From JBGQDM01 sp041495845 (lineage in GTDB: Bacteria; Acidobacteriota; Terriglobia; Terriglobales; Acidobacteriaceae), in NCBI GenBank assembly GCA_041495845.1, contig JBGQDM010000018.1, forward strand, positions 1-37,553: a stretch of 37,553 nucleotides of DNA. The letters run 5' to 3'. The translations under genes were made by a program, and so were the position numbers. Each line of letters starts with the position of its first letter. Position 1 is the stretch's first letter. The notes beneath the pieces were generated by a model. It was not told the DNA's origin and ran no database searches. It worked only from the letters and a program-made list of their open reading frames with translations. This document shows, piece by piece, positions 26,779-33,853 of this stretch.

Positions 26779-27729
26779 ATGAATACCACCGAAGCGTTCC
26801 GCTTACGCGTTGCCTCCGATATCGCTGATTTGGTAGGCGGGACGCCGATGTTACAGCTCACCCGAATGGCGCCGCCGGACGCCGCTGACATTTTTGCCAA
26901 GCTGGAATTTCTGAACCCGGGCGGCAGTACCAAAGACCGCGCTGCTCTGGGGATCATTCGCCGGGCGGAAGAAGAAGGCCTAGTTCGCCGCGGCGCCACC
27001 ATCGTAGAGGCCACGGCCGGCAACACCGGCGTGGGGCTGGCACTGATCGGCGTCAACCGCGGCTACAAAGTGGTGATGTTTGTGCCCGAGCGCTTTTCCG
27101 AAGAAAAAGTCATCATCATGAAGGCCTTCGGGGCGGAAGTCATTCGCACTCCGAATGAGGAAGGCATGGAGGGTGCGATTCGGCGGGCCCGCGAACTGGC
27201 CGCCGCCACTCCGAATTCACTGCTGGCGGCACAATTTGAAAATCCGGCCAACCCTGACTTCCACTACGAAACCACAGCGCGGGAAATCTGGGAACAGATG
27301 GAAGGCAAGGTGGACGCGATTGTAATCGGTTGCGGAACGGCGGGCACGTTCACCGGCATTGCGCGTTTTGTGAAAGAACGCAACCCGGCCGCGCTGGGCA
27401 TCGCCGTAGAAACCGAAGGTTCGGTACTTGGTGGCGGGAAACCTGGCAAGTCCCACAAAGTGGAAGGCATCGGCAACACCTTTGTGCCTGCGAACTTTGA
27501 CCGCTCAGTCTGCGATCAGGTGATCATGGTGACGGATGTGGACGCGTTCGAAACGGTGAAGCAATTGGCGGCGCAGGAAGGCGTGCTCGGAGGATCGAGC
27601 GCGGGAGCGAATGTGTTCGCGTCCATCGCGGTGGCGCGGCGGCTGGGGCCGGGGAAGCGCGTGGTTACCATCATTCCGGATTCGGCGGAGCGGTATTTGT
27701 CGAAGAAAATATTTGAGGGTGGGATCTAG
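26779..27729 (+). CDS. PLP-dependent cysteine synthase / cystathionine beta-synthase family
   Basis: A 316-residue fold-type II PLP enzyme. The PLP lysine is Lys52 in NPGGSTKDRAA. The substrate and phosphate loops appear as EATAGNTG (usually EPTSGNTG in CysK) and the later GCGTAGTFTG. The C-terminal Ser that contacts the PLP pyridine nitrogen is probably in IIPDSAERY. Such proteins make cysteine from O-acetylserine (CysK/CysM) or cystathionine from homocysteine and serine. The next gene is a cystathionine lyase-type enzyme on the same strand, and this pairing is that of the reverse transsulfuration route (MccA/MccB in Bacillus), so the latter activity is favoured but not proven. A GTG six bases upstream is an alternative start. 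Confidence 0.88.
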   Translation: MNTTEAFRLRVASDIADLVGGTPMLQLTRMAPPDAADIFAKLEFLNPGGSTKDRAALGIIRRAEEEGLVRRGATIVEATAGNTGVGLALIGVNRGYKVVMFVPERFSEEKVIIMKAFGAEVIRTPNEEGMEGAIRRARELAAATPNSLLAAQFENPANPDFHYETTAREIWEQMEGKVDAIVIGCGTAGTFTGIARFVKERNPAALGIAVETEGSVLGGGKPGKSHKVEGIGNTFVPANFDRSVCDQVIMVTDVDAFETVKQLAAQEGVLGGSSAGANVFASIAVARRLGPGKRVVTIIPDSAERYLSKKIFEGGI

Positions 27730-27741
27730 AGTTGCGCCGGA

Positions 27742-27794
27742 CAAAATCTTAAAACGCAGAGAACGCTGAGAAAATCCGCAGAGAACGCTGAGGA
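27742..27794. repeat. Intergenic repeat copy 2 (ACGCAGAG...CGCTGAG type)
   Basis: A 53-base element directly repeated from 15501-15553 with 44 of 53 identical positions. Internally it contains two near-identical halves, AACGCAGAGAACGCTGAGA and TCCGCAGAGAACGCTGAGG. It fills most of the gap between the two sulfur-metabolism genes, starting 12 bases after the first gene's stop. Same family as copy 1. Confidence 0.75.
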
Positions 27795-27848
27795 CCCTGT
27801 CCAGCAGATTCAGAATCAAACCCAGCTTGGGAAACATCTTTGAACATC

Positions 27849-29003
27849 ATGACTGCCAAAAAGCCAGGCTTCGCTACACGCGCCATTCACGACGGACAGG
27901 AACCGGATCCACTGACCGGCGCTGTTGCTGCTCCCATCTATCCGACTTCTACTTATGTGCAGCAGGAGATTGGCAAGCACAAGGGGTATGAATACTCGCG
28001 CGTGTCCAATCCCACCCGCGACCGGCTGGAACAGAACCTGGCATCGCTGGAGGGCGGCGTTGCGGCCAAGGTGTTTGCCAGCGGGATGGCGGCGATCAAT
28101 GCCATCACCACCATGCTCAAGGCTGGTGACCACGTCGTCTGCGGCAACAATCTTTACGGCGGAACGCCACGGCTGTTCAACCAGATACTGGCCCAGTACG
28201 GCCTGCAGTTTACCTACGTCAACAGTTGTGATGCGGGCCGCGTGGAGGCGGCCCTGCAGCCGAACACGCGCATGGTGTTCGTGGAGACGCCGACGAATCC
28301 GATGATGGAGTTGAGCGATCTGCGCGCCATCAGCACCATTTGCCGTCGTAAGCATGCCGAACTCGTCGTCGACAACACGTTCATGTCCCCCTATTTCCAG
28401 CAACCGCTGGCACTGGGCGCGGACATGGTGGTCCACTCCACCACGAAATTTCTCAACGGGCACAGCGACGGTCTGGGCGGCGTGGTGGTTTGCACCAAGC
28501 CGGAACAGGCGGAGAAGCTGGCGTTTATTCAGAAGGCCGCCGGGGCCATTCTTTCTCCCTTTGAATGTTGGCTCGTGCTGCGAGGCGTGAAGACGCTGGC
28601 TGTGCGCATGCAGCAGCACGACAAGAGCGGGCGGGTGGTGGCCAAGTTTCTCGCGGAACACAAGAAGGTGCAGCGTGTGTTCTACCCCGGGCTGGCGGAG
28701 CATCCGCAGCATGAACTCGCGAAACGCCAGATGACAGGGTTCGGCTCCATGATCAGCTTTGAGACCGGCTCGCTCGACAACGCCAACAAGATGCTGCGTA
28801 AAGTCCGTGTCTGTTCCTTGGGTGAATCGCTGGGCGGGGTGGAGACGCTGATTTCGCATCCGGCGACCATGACCCATGCGGCGGTGGGCGAAGAAGGCCG
28901 CAGGGCAATCGGCATTACCGATGGCATGGTGCGGATCTCGGTAGGGATTGAAGATGTGGAAGACATTCTCGCCGACCTGGACCAGGCGCTAGCCGCGATC
29001 TAA
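27849..29003 (+). CDS. Cystathionine gamma-lyase/synthase family PLP enzyme
   Basis: A 384-residue Cys/Met-metabolism PLP enzyme. Key positions are YEYSRVSNPTRDRLE (48-61, phosphate contacts from the neighbouring subunit), SGMAAI (78-83), ETPTNPM (146-152), Asp175 facing the pyridine nitrogen in VVDNTFMSPYFQQP, and Lys200 in VVHSTTKFLNGHSD. The family covers cystathionine gamma-synthase, gamma-lyase, beta-lyase and methionine gamma-lyase, which are hard to separate by motif. Pairing with a CBS/CysK-type gene supports cystathionine gamma-lyase in reverse transsulfuration. The ATG at 27849 is chosen. An in-frame TTG at 27840 with GGGA about 8 bases upstream is a fair alternative. Confidence 0.9.
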   Translation: MTAKKPGFATRAIHDGQEPDPLTGAVAAPIYPTSTYVQQEIGKHKGYEYSRVSNPTRDRLEQNLASLEGGVAAKVFASGMAAINAITTMLKAGDHVVCGNNLYGGTPRLFNQILAQYGLQFTYVNSCDAGRVEAALQPNTRMVFVETPTNPMMELSDLRAISTICRRKHAELVVDNTFMSPYFQQPLALGADMVVHSTTKFLNGHSDGLGGVVVCTKPEQAEKLAFIQKAAGAILSPFECWLVLRGVKTLAVRMQQHDKSGRVVAKFLAEHKKVQRVFYPGLAEHPQHELAKRQMTGFGSMISFETGSLDNANKMLRKVRVCSLGESLGGVETLISHPATMTHAAVGEEGRRAIGITDGMVRISVGIEDVEDILADLDQALAAI

Positions 29004-29044
29004 GAAACTCGATTTTGGTCTTCAAACACACCTGTTTCTGCGTA

Positions 29045-29062
29045 CCCCTGCGCCCGCAGGGG
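29045..29062. repeat. Perfect hairpin downstream of the cystathionine lyase gene
   Basis: CCCCTGCG and CGCAGGGG form an 8-bp perfect stem with a two-base loop, 41 bases after the stop. No T-run follows, so it is not a textbook intrinsic terminator, but it could stall or stabilise the transcript end. Confidence 0.5.
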
Positions 29063-29263
29063 CCATGTACCTTTGTCAAGTGCGGGAGTTTTTCATTTCG
29101 CACACAATGATTTGCATTCATCAGAGGGCTGGGAGGGCTGGATTACCAGCGATTACCAGAGTCATGCCGTCTGGCCATCTGAAAAGGGAGCACAACTTTT
29201 CCCGGCCGCGAGGGTTTGCTTCTGTGTCAGGAAGTTGCGACCGAATTGAGGAGAGAAAAACAT

Positions 29264-29902
29264 ATGCGACGTAGCCTGTTGACTTTGAGCTTCGCTCTGC
29301 TGGCATCATTGTTTACGTTCGGCCAGGCGGCCACTCCGTCGGACGGCAGCACCGATACCACGCAAGACCAGAAAGATTTGCGTCATGACCGGGGCGATTT
29401 GCGTGGCGATCGTCGCGACATTAACCAAGACAAGCGCGATCTTCGTCAGGACCGGACGGATCGCAATCAGGATGTGCGCGATGTGCGGCGCGACCAGCGG
29501 GATATCAATCAGGACAAGCGCGACCTGAACAAAGACCGCGTCGAGCGCAACCAGGACCAGCGCGACATCAACAAAGACCGCCACGAACTGAACGGCGACC
29601 GTGCGGAACTCGCTCGCGACGTGAAGAATAACAACACCGGCGACATCGCCAAAGACAAGGCAGAGATCAAGGGCGACCGCCGCGATCTACACGGGGACCG
29701 TGCCGATCGCAACCACGATCAGCGCGATATCAATCATGACAAACGCGACCTGCATCAAGACCGTCGCGACCGCCACCAGGACGTGCGTGATGTGCGCCAC
29801 GACCAGCGCGATATCAATCACGACAAGCGCGACTTGCACAATGACCGCACTGACGCTCGGCGCGACCGGCGAGACATCCATCGCGACCGTCACGGGCGGT
29901 AG
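29264..29902 (+). CDS. Secreted Asp/Arg heptad-repeat polyampholyte protein
   Basis: A 212-residue protein of unknown function with a signal peptide (about 1-23, ending Gly-Gln-Ala) and AGGAG about 10 bases before the ATG. The mature part is almost entirely a seven-residue repeat of the form x-Asp-x-Arg-Asp-h-x (h is Leu, Ile, Val or Arg; x often Gln, His, Asn, Lys). A 42-residue block starting RDINQDKRDL recurs later as RDINHDKRDL and keeps the same order of heptads, with Gln/Asn/Arg positions mostly changed to His. A short irregular linker around DVKNNNTGDIAKDKAEIK separates the halves. Charge is high and nearly balanced; there is no cysteine. One hydrophobic residue per heptad is too few for a classic coiled coil, so an extended charged helix or disordered chain is likely. 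It is a monocistronic unit with its own terminator. Confidence 0.85.
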   Translation: MRRSLLTLSFALLASLFTFGQAATPSDGSTDTTQDQKDLRHDRGDLRGDRRDINQDKRDLRQDRTDRNQDVRDVRRDQRDINQDKRDLNKDRVERNQDQRDINKDRHELNGDRAELARDVKNNNTGDIAKDKAEIKGDRRDLHGDRADRNHDQRDINHDKRDLHQDRRDRHQDVRDVRHDQRDINHDKRDLHNDRTDARRDRRDIHRDRHGR

Positions 29903-29925
29903 TCAGGGCAGGGTTACAAAAACGG

Positions 29926-29957
29926 AAAGGGCAGCGGAACCATCCGCTGCCCTTTTT
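29926..29957 (+). terminator. Intrinsic terminator after the heptad-repeat gene
   Basis: GGGCAGCGG (29929-29937) pairs with CCGCTGCCC (29944-29952) around the loop AACCAT. An A-tract precedes the stem and TTTTT follows it (29953-29957). It lies 27 bases after the stop and, with A and T flanks on both sides, could also serve the convergent cutA gene. Confidence 0.92.
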
Positions 29958-29977
29958 CTCGTGGAAGCGTCGGCCGC

Positions 29978-30295
29978 TTATTCCACCGAGTCGCCAATCC
30001 AGTTCAGATATTCCTCGCCGCCATCCTCGATCGCCAGGCAGATGCATTCCGGAATCTCATAGGAGTGCAGTTCGGCGAGGCGCGCGCACAGCCGGGGAAA
30101 CGCCTCAGCCGTGGTCTTGATCAGTAGCAGCCACTCAGCGGCGGACTCCACTGCGCCCTTCCACGAGTAGATAGATTCCACCGGCGCGACGATATTGACG
30201 CAGGCGGCCAGGCGCTGCTCGACGAGCGTGCGTGCGATACGTTGCGCTTCTTCGTGTGAACCGGCGGTGGTAAGAGCTAGCCGTTTATTGGTCAT
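29978..30295 (-). CDS. cutA: Divalent cation tolerance protein CutA
   Basis: A 105-residue protein of the CutA family, small trimeric ferredoxin-like-fold proteins linked to copper and divalent-metal tolerance, whose exact activity is still debated. Family marks are TTAGSHEEAQRIARTLVEQRLAACVNI (about 9-35), the central YSWKG (52-56), EWLLLIKT (64-71), HSYEIPE (87-93 region) and YLNWI near the end. The ATG at 30295 gives the family's usual length; a longer upstream frame overlaps the pgm gene and is a shadow. It is divergent from the phosphohexomutase with 61 bases between start codons. Confidence 0.94.
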   Translation of the reverse strand: MTNKRLALTTAGSHEEAQRIARTLVEQRLAACVNIVAPVESIYSWKGAVESAAEWLLLIKTTAEAFPRLCARLAELHSYEIPECICLAIEDGGEEYLNWIGDSVE

Positions 30296-30356
30296 ATAGA
30301 ATCGAGATGCAAGTTTGCTGCACACGACTGTAGCACGCAAAAAGTTCGGGGAGTTC

Positions 30357-31760
30357 ATGAGCACGGCGATCAAGTTCGGGACTTCAGGATGGCGGGCGGT
30401 GGTGGCGGAAGAGTTCACGGTTGCCAACGTGCGCCGGGCTGTGGGTGGGATCGCGCAATACGTGGCATCGCAAAAGCCCCAGGGAGCGCGCGTGCTGGTG
30501 GGGCGCGATCCGCGATTTCTTGGCGAGACGCTCTGTGCGCTGGCGGCGGAAGTTTTGGCGGCGAACGGCGTTACCCCGGTGGTGATCGCCGAATCTGCGC
30601 CCACGCCAGCGATTGCCCATGCCGTGATTCAGAATCACTTCGACGGCGCCATCAACTTCACCGCATCGCATAATCCCCCGGAGTACAACGGCATCAAGTT
30701 TTCCACTGCGGATGGCGCGCCAGCGTTGCCGGAAGTGACGCGCACGATCGAGGCGGCGATTCTCGAATTGGACAAGAAGCCGGCGCGGCCTTCGTCTGCC
30801 CAAGTGAAACTTGAATCGCTGGATCCCAAACCGGCGTACTTGAAACGGCTGGGCGAGATTGTGGACCTGGAAGCGATTCGCAAAGCCGGGGTGCGCGTCG
30901 TGTTCGATTCGTTCTGGGGGGCGGCGCGCGGTTATTCCGATGCCCTGCTGCGCGATGCCGGGGTGCCCGTGGCCGCGGTGCACGACTGCCGCGATGTGCT
31001 CTTCGGCGGCCACGCTCCGGAGCCCGAAGGCAAATTGCTGGATGAGATGCGGGCCCGGATGCGCGAGACGGGCGCCCACATTGGCATTGCCACGGACGGG
31101 GACGCCGATCGCTTTGGCATTGTGGATCGCGACGGGACTTTTCTCCAGCCCAACTACGTCATCGCGCTGCTCTTCGATTATCTGGTGGAGTCGCGCGGCT
31201 GGAAAAATGGAGTTGCCAAGTCGGTGGCTACCACCAACTTGATCAACGCTCTGGCTGCACACCATGGCGTACCGCTGCACGAGACGCCGGTGGGCTTTAA
31301 GTACATTGGGGAACTCATCAAGCATGACAAGATCGCCATCGGGGGCGAAGAAAGCGCGGGGCTTTCCATTCGTCATCATGTGCCGGAGAAAGACGGAGTG
31401 CTGGCCGGCCTGCTGTGCTGCGAAATGGTGGCGCGGCGTGGACAGACTCTGGCGCAGCAACTGCAGTCGCTATTTGGCGAAGTTGGTTCCTTTTATCCCC
31501 AGCGCGAAAACTTCCGCTTGACGCCGCAAGTGCAGGCGACGTTCACTGAGAAGTTACAGCAGGAACCACGGGAATTTGCCGGCCGCGCGGTGCGCGAGGT
31601 AATGCGGATCGACGGCATGAAGCTAGTGCTGGCGGATGGTTCCTGGGTCTGTTACCGGCTCTCTGGTACGGAGCCGGTGGTGCGGGTCTATGCGGAGGCG
31701 TGCAGCCCGCAGGAACTCGAGCAACTGAGCAGCGCGGCAAAGAAATGGATCTTCGACTAG
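30357..31760 (+). CDS. Phosphoglucomutase/phosphomannomutase (alpha-D-phosphohexomutase)
   Basis: Moves a phosphate between C1 and C6 of a hexose, feeding nucleotide-sugar and envelope polysaccharide synthesis. The 467-residue product starts at ATG 30357 with GGGGAG four to five bases upstream. The four-domain family marks are in order: the phosphoserine loop with Ser104 in TASHNPPEYNG, the magnesium loop DGDADRFG (about 240), the sugar-specificity loop GGEESAG (about 325) and the phosphate-binding RLSGTEPVVRVY near the C terminus. The GEESAG form suits glucose/mannose substrates. Its 3' end overlaps the FtsB/DivIC-like gene by 16 bases. Confidence 0.94.
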   Translation: MSTAIKFGTSGWRAVVAEEFTVANVRRAVGGIAQYVASQKPQGARVLVGRDPRFLGETLCALAAEVLAANGVTPVVIAESAPTPAIAHAVIQNHFDGAINFTASHNPPEYNGIKFSTADGAPALPEVTRTIEAAILELDKKPARPSSAQVKLESLDPKPAYLKRLGEIVDLEAIRKAGVRVVFDSFWGAARGYSDALLRDAGVPVAAVHDCRDVLFGGHAPEPEGKLLDEMRARMRETGAHIGIATDGDADRFGIVDRDGTFLQPNYVIALLFDYLVESRGWKNGVAKSVATTNLINALAAHHGVPLHETPVGFKYIGELIKHDKIAIGGEESAGLSIRHHVPEKDGVLAGLLCCEMVARRGQTLAQQLQSLFGEVGSFYPQRENFRLTPQVQATFTEKLQQEPREFAGRAVREVMRIDGMKLVLADGSWVCYRLSGTEPVVRVYAEACSPQELEQLSSAAKKWIFD

Positions 31761-32215
31761 TGCGGCCAACGCCAAACAATTTTCCCGTTCTTCGCGGGCG
31801 GTCGCTTCCGGCAGCCACCGCCAGGGTGCAGGAGGCGGGCGAAACCATGCTCGAGTGGGTGGAAGATTCGCGCCCGGTGTGGAGCCGATGGCTGGAGTTC
31901 TGGCCGAAGGTGGCGACGACAGCCGTGGGTTTGCTGGCTGTCTGGCTGCTGGCGCATGTCTTGTTCGGCACGAACGGAGTGCTTGCCTACCAGAAGAAAC
32001 GTAGCGAATACAAAAGGTTGCAGTCGGAAACGCAAGCAGTACAGCAGGAAAATGAAAAGTACCAGCAGCGCATTCAGTCCTTGAGGAACGACCCCGCGGC
32101 CATCGAGAAGGAAGCCCGCGAACGACTCCACTATACGAAACCTGGGGAGATTGTCTACGTTGCGCCAAGCCCTGCTGCCCCGCCTGTGCCGCGCAATCGG
32201 AGCGCACAGAAGTAG
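31745..32215 (+). CDS. FtsB/DivIC-like septum formation initiator
   Basis: A 156-residue bitopic membrane protein of the septum formation initiator family, which in other bacteria joins FtsL and FtsQ (DivIB) in the divisome. There is a cytoplasmic N-terminal tail of about 60 residues, one membrane helix (about 58-77, VATTAVGLLAVWLLAHVLFG), a coiled coil (about 85-120, rich in Gln, Glu, Lys) and the family ending NDPAAIEKEARERLHYTKPGEIVYV. The N-terminal tail is longer than that of E. coli FtsB; an internal ATG at 31847 with GGAGG 11 bases upstream would remove 34 residues. It overlaps the mutase gene by 16 bases, suggesting coupled translation. Confidence 0.85.
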   Translation: MDLRLVRPTPNNFPVLRGRSLPAATARVQEAGETMLEWVEDSRPVWSRWLEFWPKVATTAVGLLAVWLLAHVLFGTNGVLAYQKKRSEYKRLQSETQAVQQENEKYQQRIQSLRNDPAAIEKEARERLHYTKPGEIVYVAPSPAAPPVPRNRSAQK

Positions 32216-32247
32216 CACTTCTCCTTCGCCCGCGCTCCATCGCCCTG

Positions 32248-32256
32248 TGATATAGT
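32248..32256 (+). promoter_or_regulatory. Extended -10 promoter for the small secreted protein
   Basis: TGATATAGT matches TGn plus TATAGT (five of six with TATAAT). The -35 region is weak. The predicted leader is about 50 bases and includes AAGGAG at 32297-32302, about 11 bases before the ATG. Confidence 0.5.
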
Positions 32257-32313
32257 TTGTCTATCTTTCCCAGAATTTTGCGGCTTCCAGCCGCCTCAAG
32301 GAGATGTGGGCTT

Positions 32314-32691
32314 ATGAAAAAGTTGCTGATGCTTATGCTGGCATTGTGTCTGGTCAGCTTCATGCTGGCGGTCGCGGTGGCCGACGATATGAAGGGCAAA
32401 GAAACGACGCTGCAGGGCTGGGTCACGGATACGATGTGCGGCGCCAAGGGCATGACCAACGACCACGCGGCCTGCGTAAAGAAGTGCGTCAAGGGCGGAA
32501 CCAAGATTGCCCTCGTGACCGACACGGACAAGAAGGTTTACACGGTAGAGAATGCGGATGCGCTTGCTGGCCATGAAGGCCATCATGTGGAAGTATCGGC
32601 CCACGTCAACGGCGACTCCATCCACGTGGCCAGCGCCAAGATGCTCGACCAGAAGGCGATGACGGACAAGGCGGAAGAACACCACCAGTAA
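32314..32691 (+). CDS. Small secreted protein, DUF5818-like
   Basis: A 125-residue exported protein. Residues 1 to about 23 form a signal peptide. The mature part has the pattern LQGWVTDTMCGAKG, then Asn-Asp-His-Ala-Ala-Cys-Val-Lys-Lys-Cys-Val-Lys-Gly-Gly, then a strand-rich segment with VYTVENADALAGHEGHHVEVSAHV. It resembles small secreted DUF5818-type proteins of Acidobacteria, which I recall but cannot verify here. The invariant-looking Cys/His set (Cys, His, Cys, Cys, then His-x-x-His-His) could bind metal or form a disulfide; that is inference. It is a single-gene unit with promoter and terminator. Confidence 0.82.
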   Translation: MKKLLMLMLALCLVSFMLAVAVADDMKGKETTLQGWVTDTMCGAKGMTNDHAACVKKCVKGGTKIALVTDTDKKVYTVENADALAGHEGHHVEVSAHVNGDSIHVASAKMLDQKAMTDKAEEHHQ

Positions 32692-32707
32692 TCTCGTTTC
32701 AATTTTG

Positions 32708-32737
32708 AAAAGGGCAGCCTCATCGGCTGCCCTTTTT
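32708..32737 (+). terminator. Intrinsic terminator after the small secreted protein
   Basis: GGGCAGCC (32712-32719) pairs with GGCTGCCC (32725-32732) around TCATC, with AAAA before the stem and TTTTT (32733-32737) after it. The stem is nearly the same as that of the terminator at 29926-29957. It lies between convergent genes and may act for thiG as well. Confidence 0.92.
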
Positions 32738-32778
32738 GTTTGCTTCCGAAGCTGCCCGTCCCACTTTGCCAATGCGCC

Positions 32779-33552
32779 TTAACGCACAACTCCCTCGAGC
32801 GGCGAACTGGCCGTCGCATACAGCTTCCTGGGCATGCGCCCGGCCAGATACGCCTGCCTTCCCGCTTGCACCGCATGTTGCATGGCCTGGGCCATGAGCA
32901 CTGGGTCGTGCGCGGCGGCAATTCCGGTGTTCATCAGTACCGCGTCATACCCGAGTTCCATGGCGATGGTTGCATCGGATGCGGTGCCTACGCCAGCGTC
33001 CAAGATCAAAGGTACGCCGGTGATCATCTCGCGCAGGATGCGCAGGTTGGCGGTGTTCTGAATGCCCAGGCCACTGCCGATGGGCGCACCCAATGGCATG
33101 ACAGCGGCTGCGCCCGCATCGAGCAACCGTTTGGCAAAGACAATGTCATCCGAGGTGTAGGGCAGGACGACGAACCCGTCTTTCACCAGCACGCGCGTGG
33201 CTTCGAGGGTGGCCTGAATGTCCGGGTAGAGCGTGGCCTGGTCGCCGATCACTTCCAGCTTGACCCAGTTGGAGAGACCGACTTCGCGAGCCAATTGCGC
33301 AGCGCGGATCGCTTCGTCGGCGGTGTAGCAGCCCGCAGTGTTGGGCAGCAGAAAGAATTTCGCGGGATCGATGAAGTCGAGCAGCGACTCCTTGCTGCGA
33401 TCGAGATTCACGCGGCGCACCGCCACGGTCACCATCTCGGCGCCGCTGGCGTCGAGGGCGCGCGCAGTTTCTTGCGGAGACTTGTACTTGCCCGTGCCTA
33501 CAATCAGGCGGGAGCGGAATTCACGTCCGGCAATCACCCATGCGTCGGTCAT
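32779..33552 (-). CDS. thiG: Thiazole synthase ThiG
   Basis: Builds the thiazole phosphate moiety of thiamine from deoxyxylulose 5-phosphate, dehydroglycine and ThiS thiocarboxylate. The 257-residue TIM-barrel protein has the Schiff-base lysine Lys98 in VKLEVIGD. Family signatures are SRLIVGTGKY (14-23), GAEMVTVAVRRVN (37-49), LLPNTAGCYTADEA (68-81), VLPYTSDD, GLGIQN and LILDAGVGTASDATIAMELGYDAVLMNTGIA. Length is the usual 255-270. No thiS, thiO, thiH or thiE gene is adjacent in the window; 301 bases upstream hold only a gene remnant. Confidence 0.95.
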   Translation of the reverse strand: MTDAWVIAGREFRSRLIVGTGKYKSPQETARALDASGAEMVTVAVRRVNLDRSKESLLDFIDPAKFFLLPNTAGCYTADEAIRAAQLAREVGLSNWVKLEVIGDQATLYPDIQATLEATRVLVKDGFVVLPYTSDDIVFAKRLLDAGAAAVMPLGAPIGSGLGIQNTANLRILREMITGVPLILDAGVGTASDATIAMELGYDAVLMNTGIAAAHDPVLMAQAMQHAVQAGRQAYLAGRMPRKLYATASSPLEGVVR

Positions 33553-33648
33553 ACCGCCATTCTAATCAATTCCGCTGGCGGGGTGGGCGGATTGTGGCTT
33601 TGACCTGCCGTCGCCACAGCCATAGAATGGCGTCTCGCAGGCGGATGA

Positions 33649-33849
33649 GGTGTCGGCAATCGCGCCTTTGATCTGGTTCCTGGCCATCCCGAGGAGTCTA
33701 TGTTGCTTTACCGGGAAGAGTGGGTAGAGCCAAGAATTGCAATGCCGCAAGTCGGGCGCAACGTGGTCCACGAGGAAGGCGTGCAGTTGCTGCGCGAATG
33801 GATTGCCGCCATGCCGGGCGGTTGTGGCAAGCCAGAAAACGGTCATTAA
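33649..33849 (+). pseudogene. C-terminal remnant of a cytochrome c-type protein
   Basis: A 66-codon open stretch bounded by stops at 33646-33648 and 33847-33849. It contains FDLVPGHPEESMLLYREEW and then Met-Pro-Gln-Val-Gly-Arg-Asn-Val-Val-His-Glu-Glu-Gly-Val-x-Leu-Leu-Arg-Glu-Trp-Ile. This is the recognisable C-terminal pattern of large secreted cytochrome c-like proteins (profile: VPGxPExSxLLYRM...MPxLGRxxVHxEGVxLIxxWI). The rest of the gene, including any CxxCH heme site, is missing: the upstream 300 bases contain thiG on the other strand. The only ATG would start mid-motif. It is best read as a deletion remnant on the strand opposite to its neighbours. Confidence 0.6.
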
Positions 33850-33853
33850 GCTC

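Noticed and set aside
29264..29902. CRISPR-like or tandem DNA repeat array
   Set aside because: The periodicity is 21 bases at codon level with a continuous frame, a signal peptide and a ribosome site; there are no conserved repeats with unique spacers.
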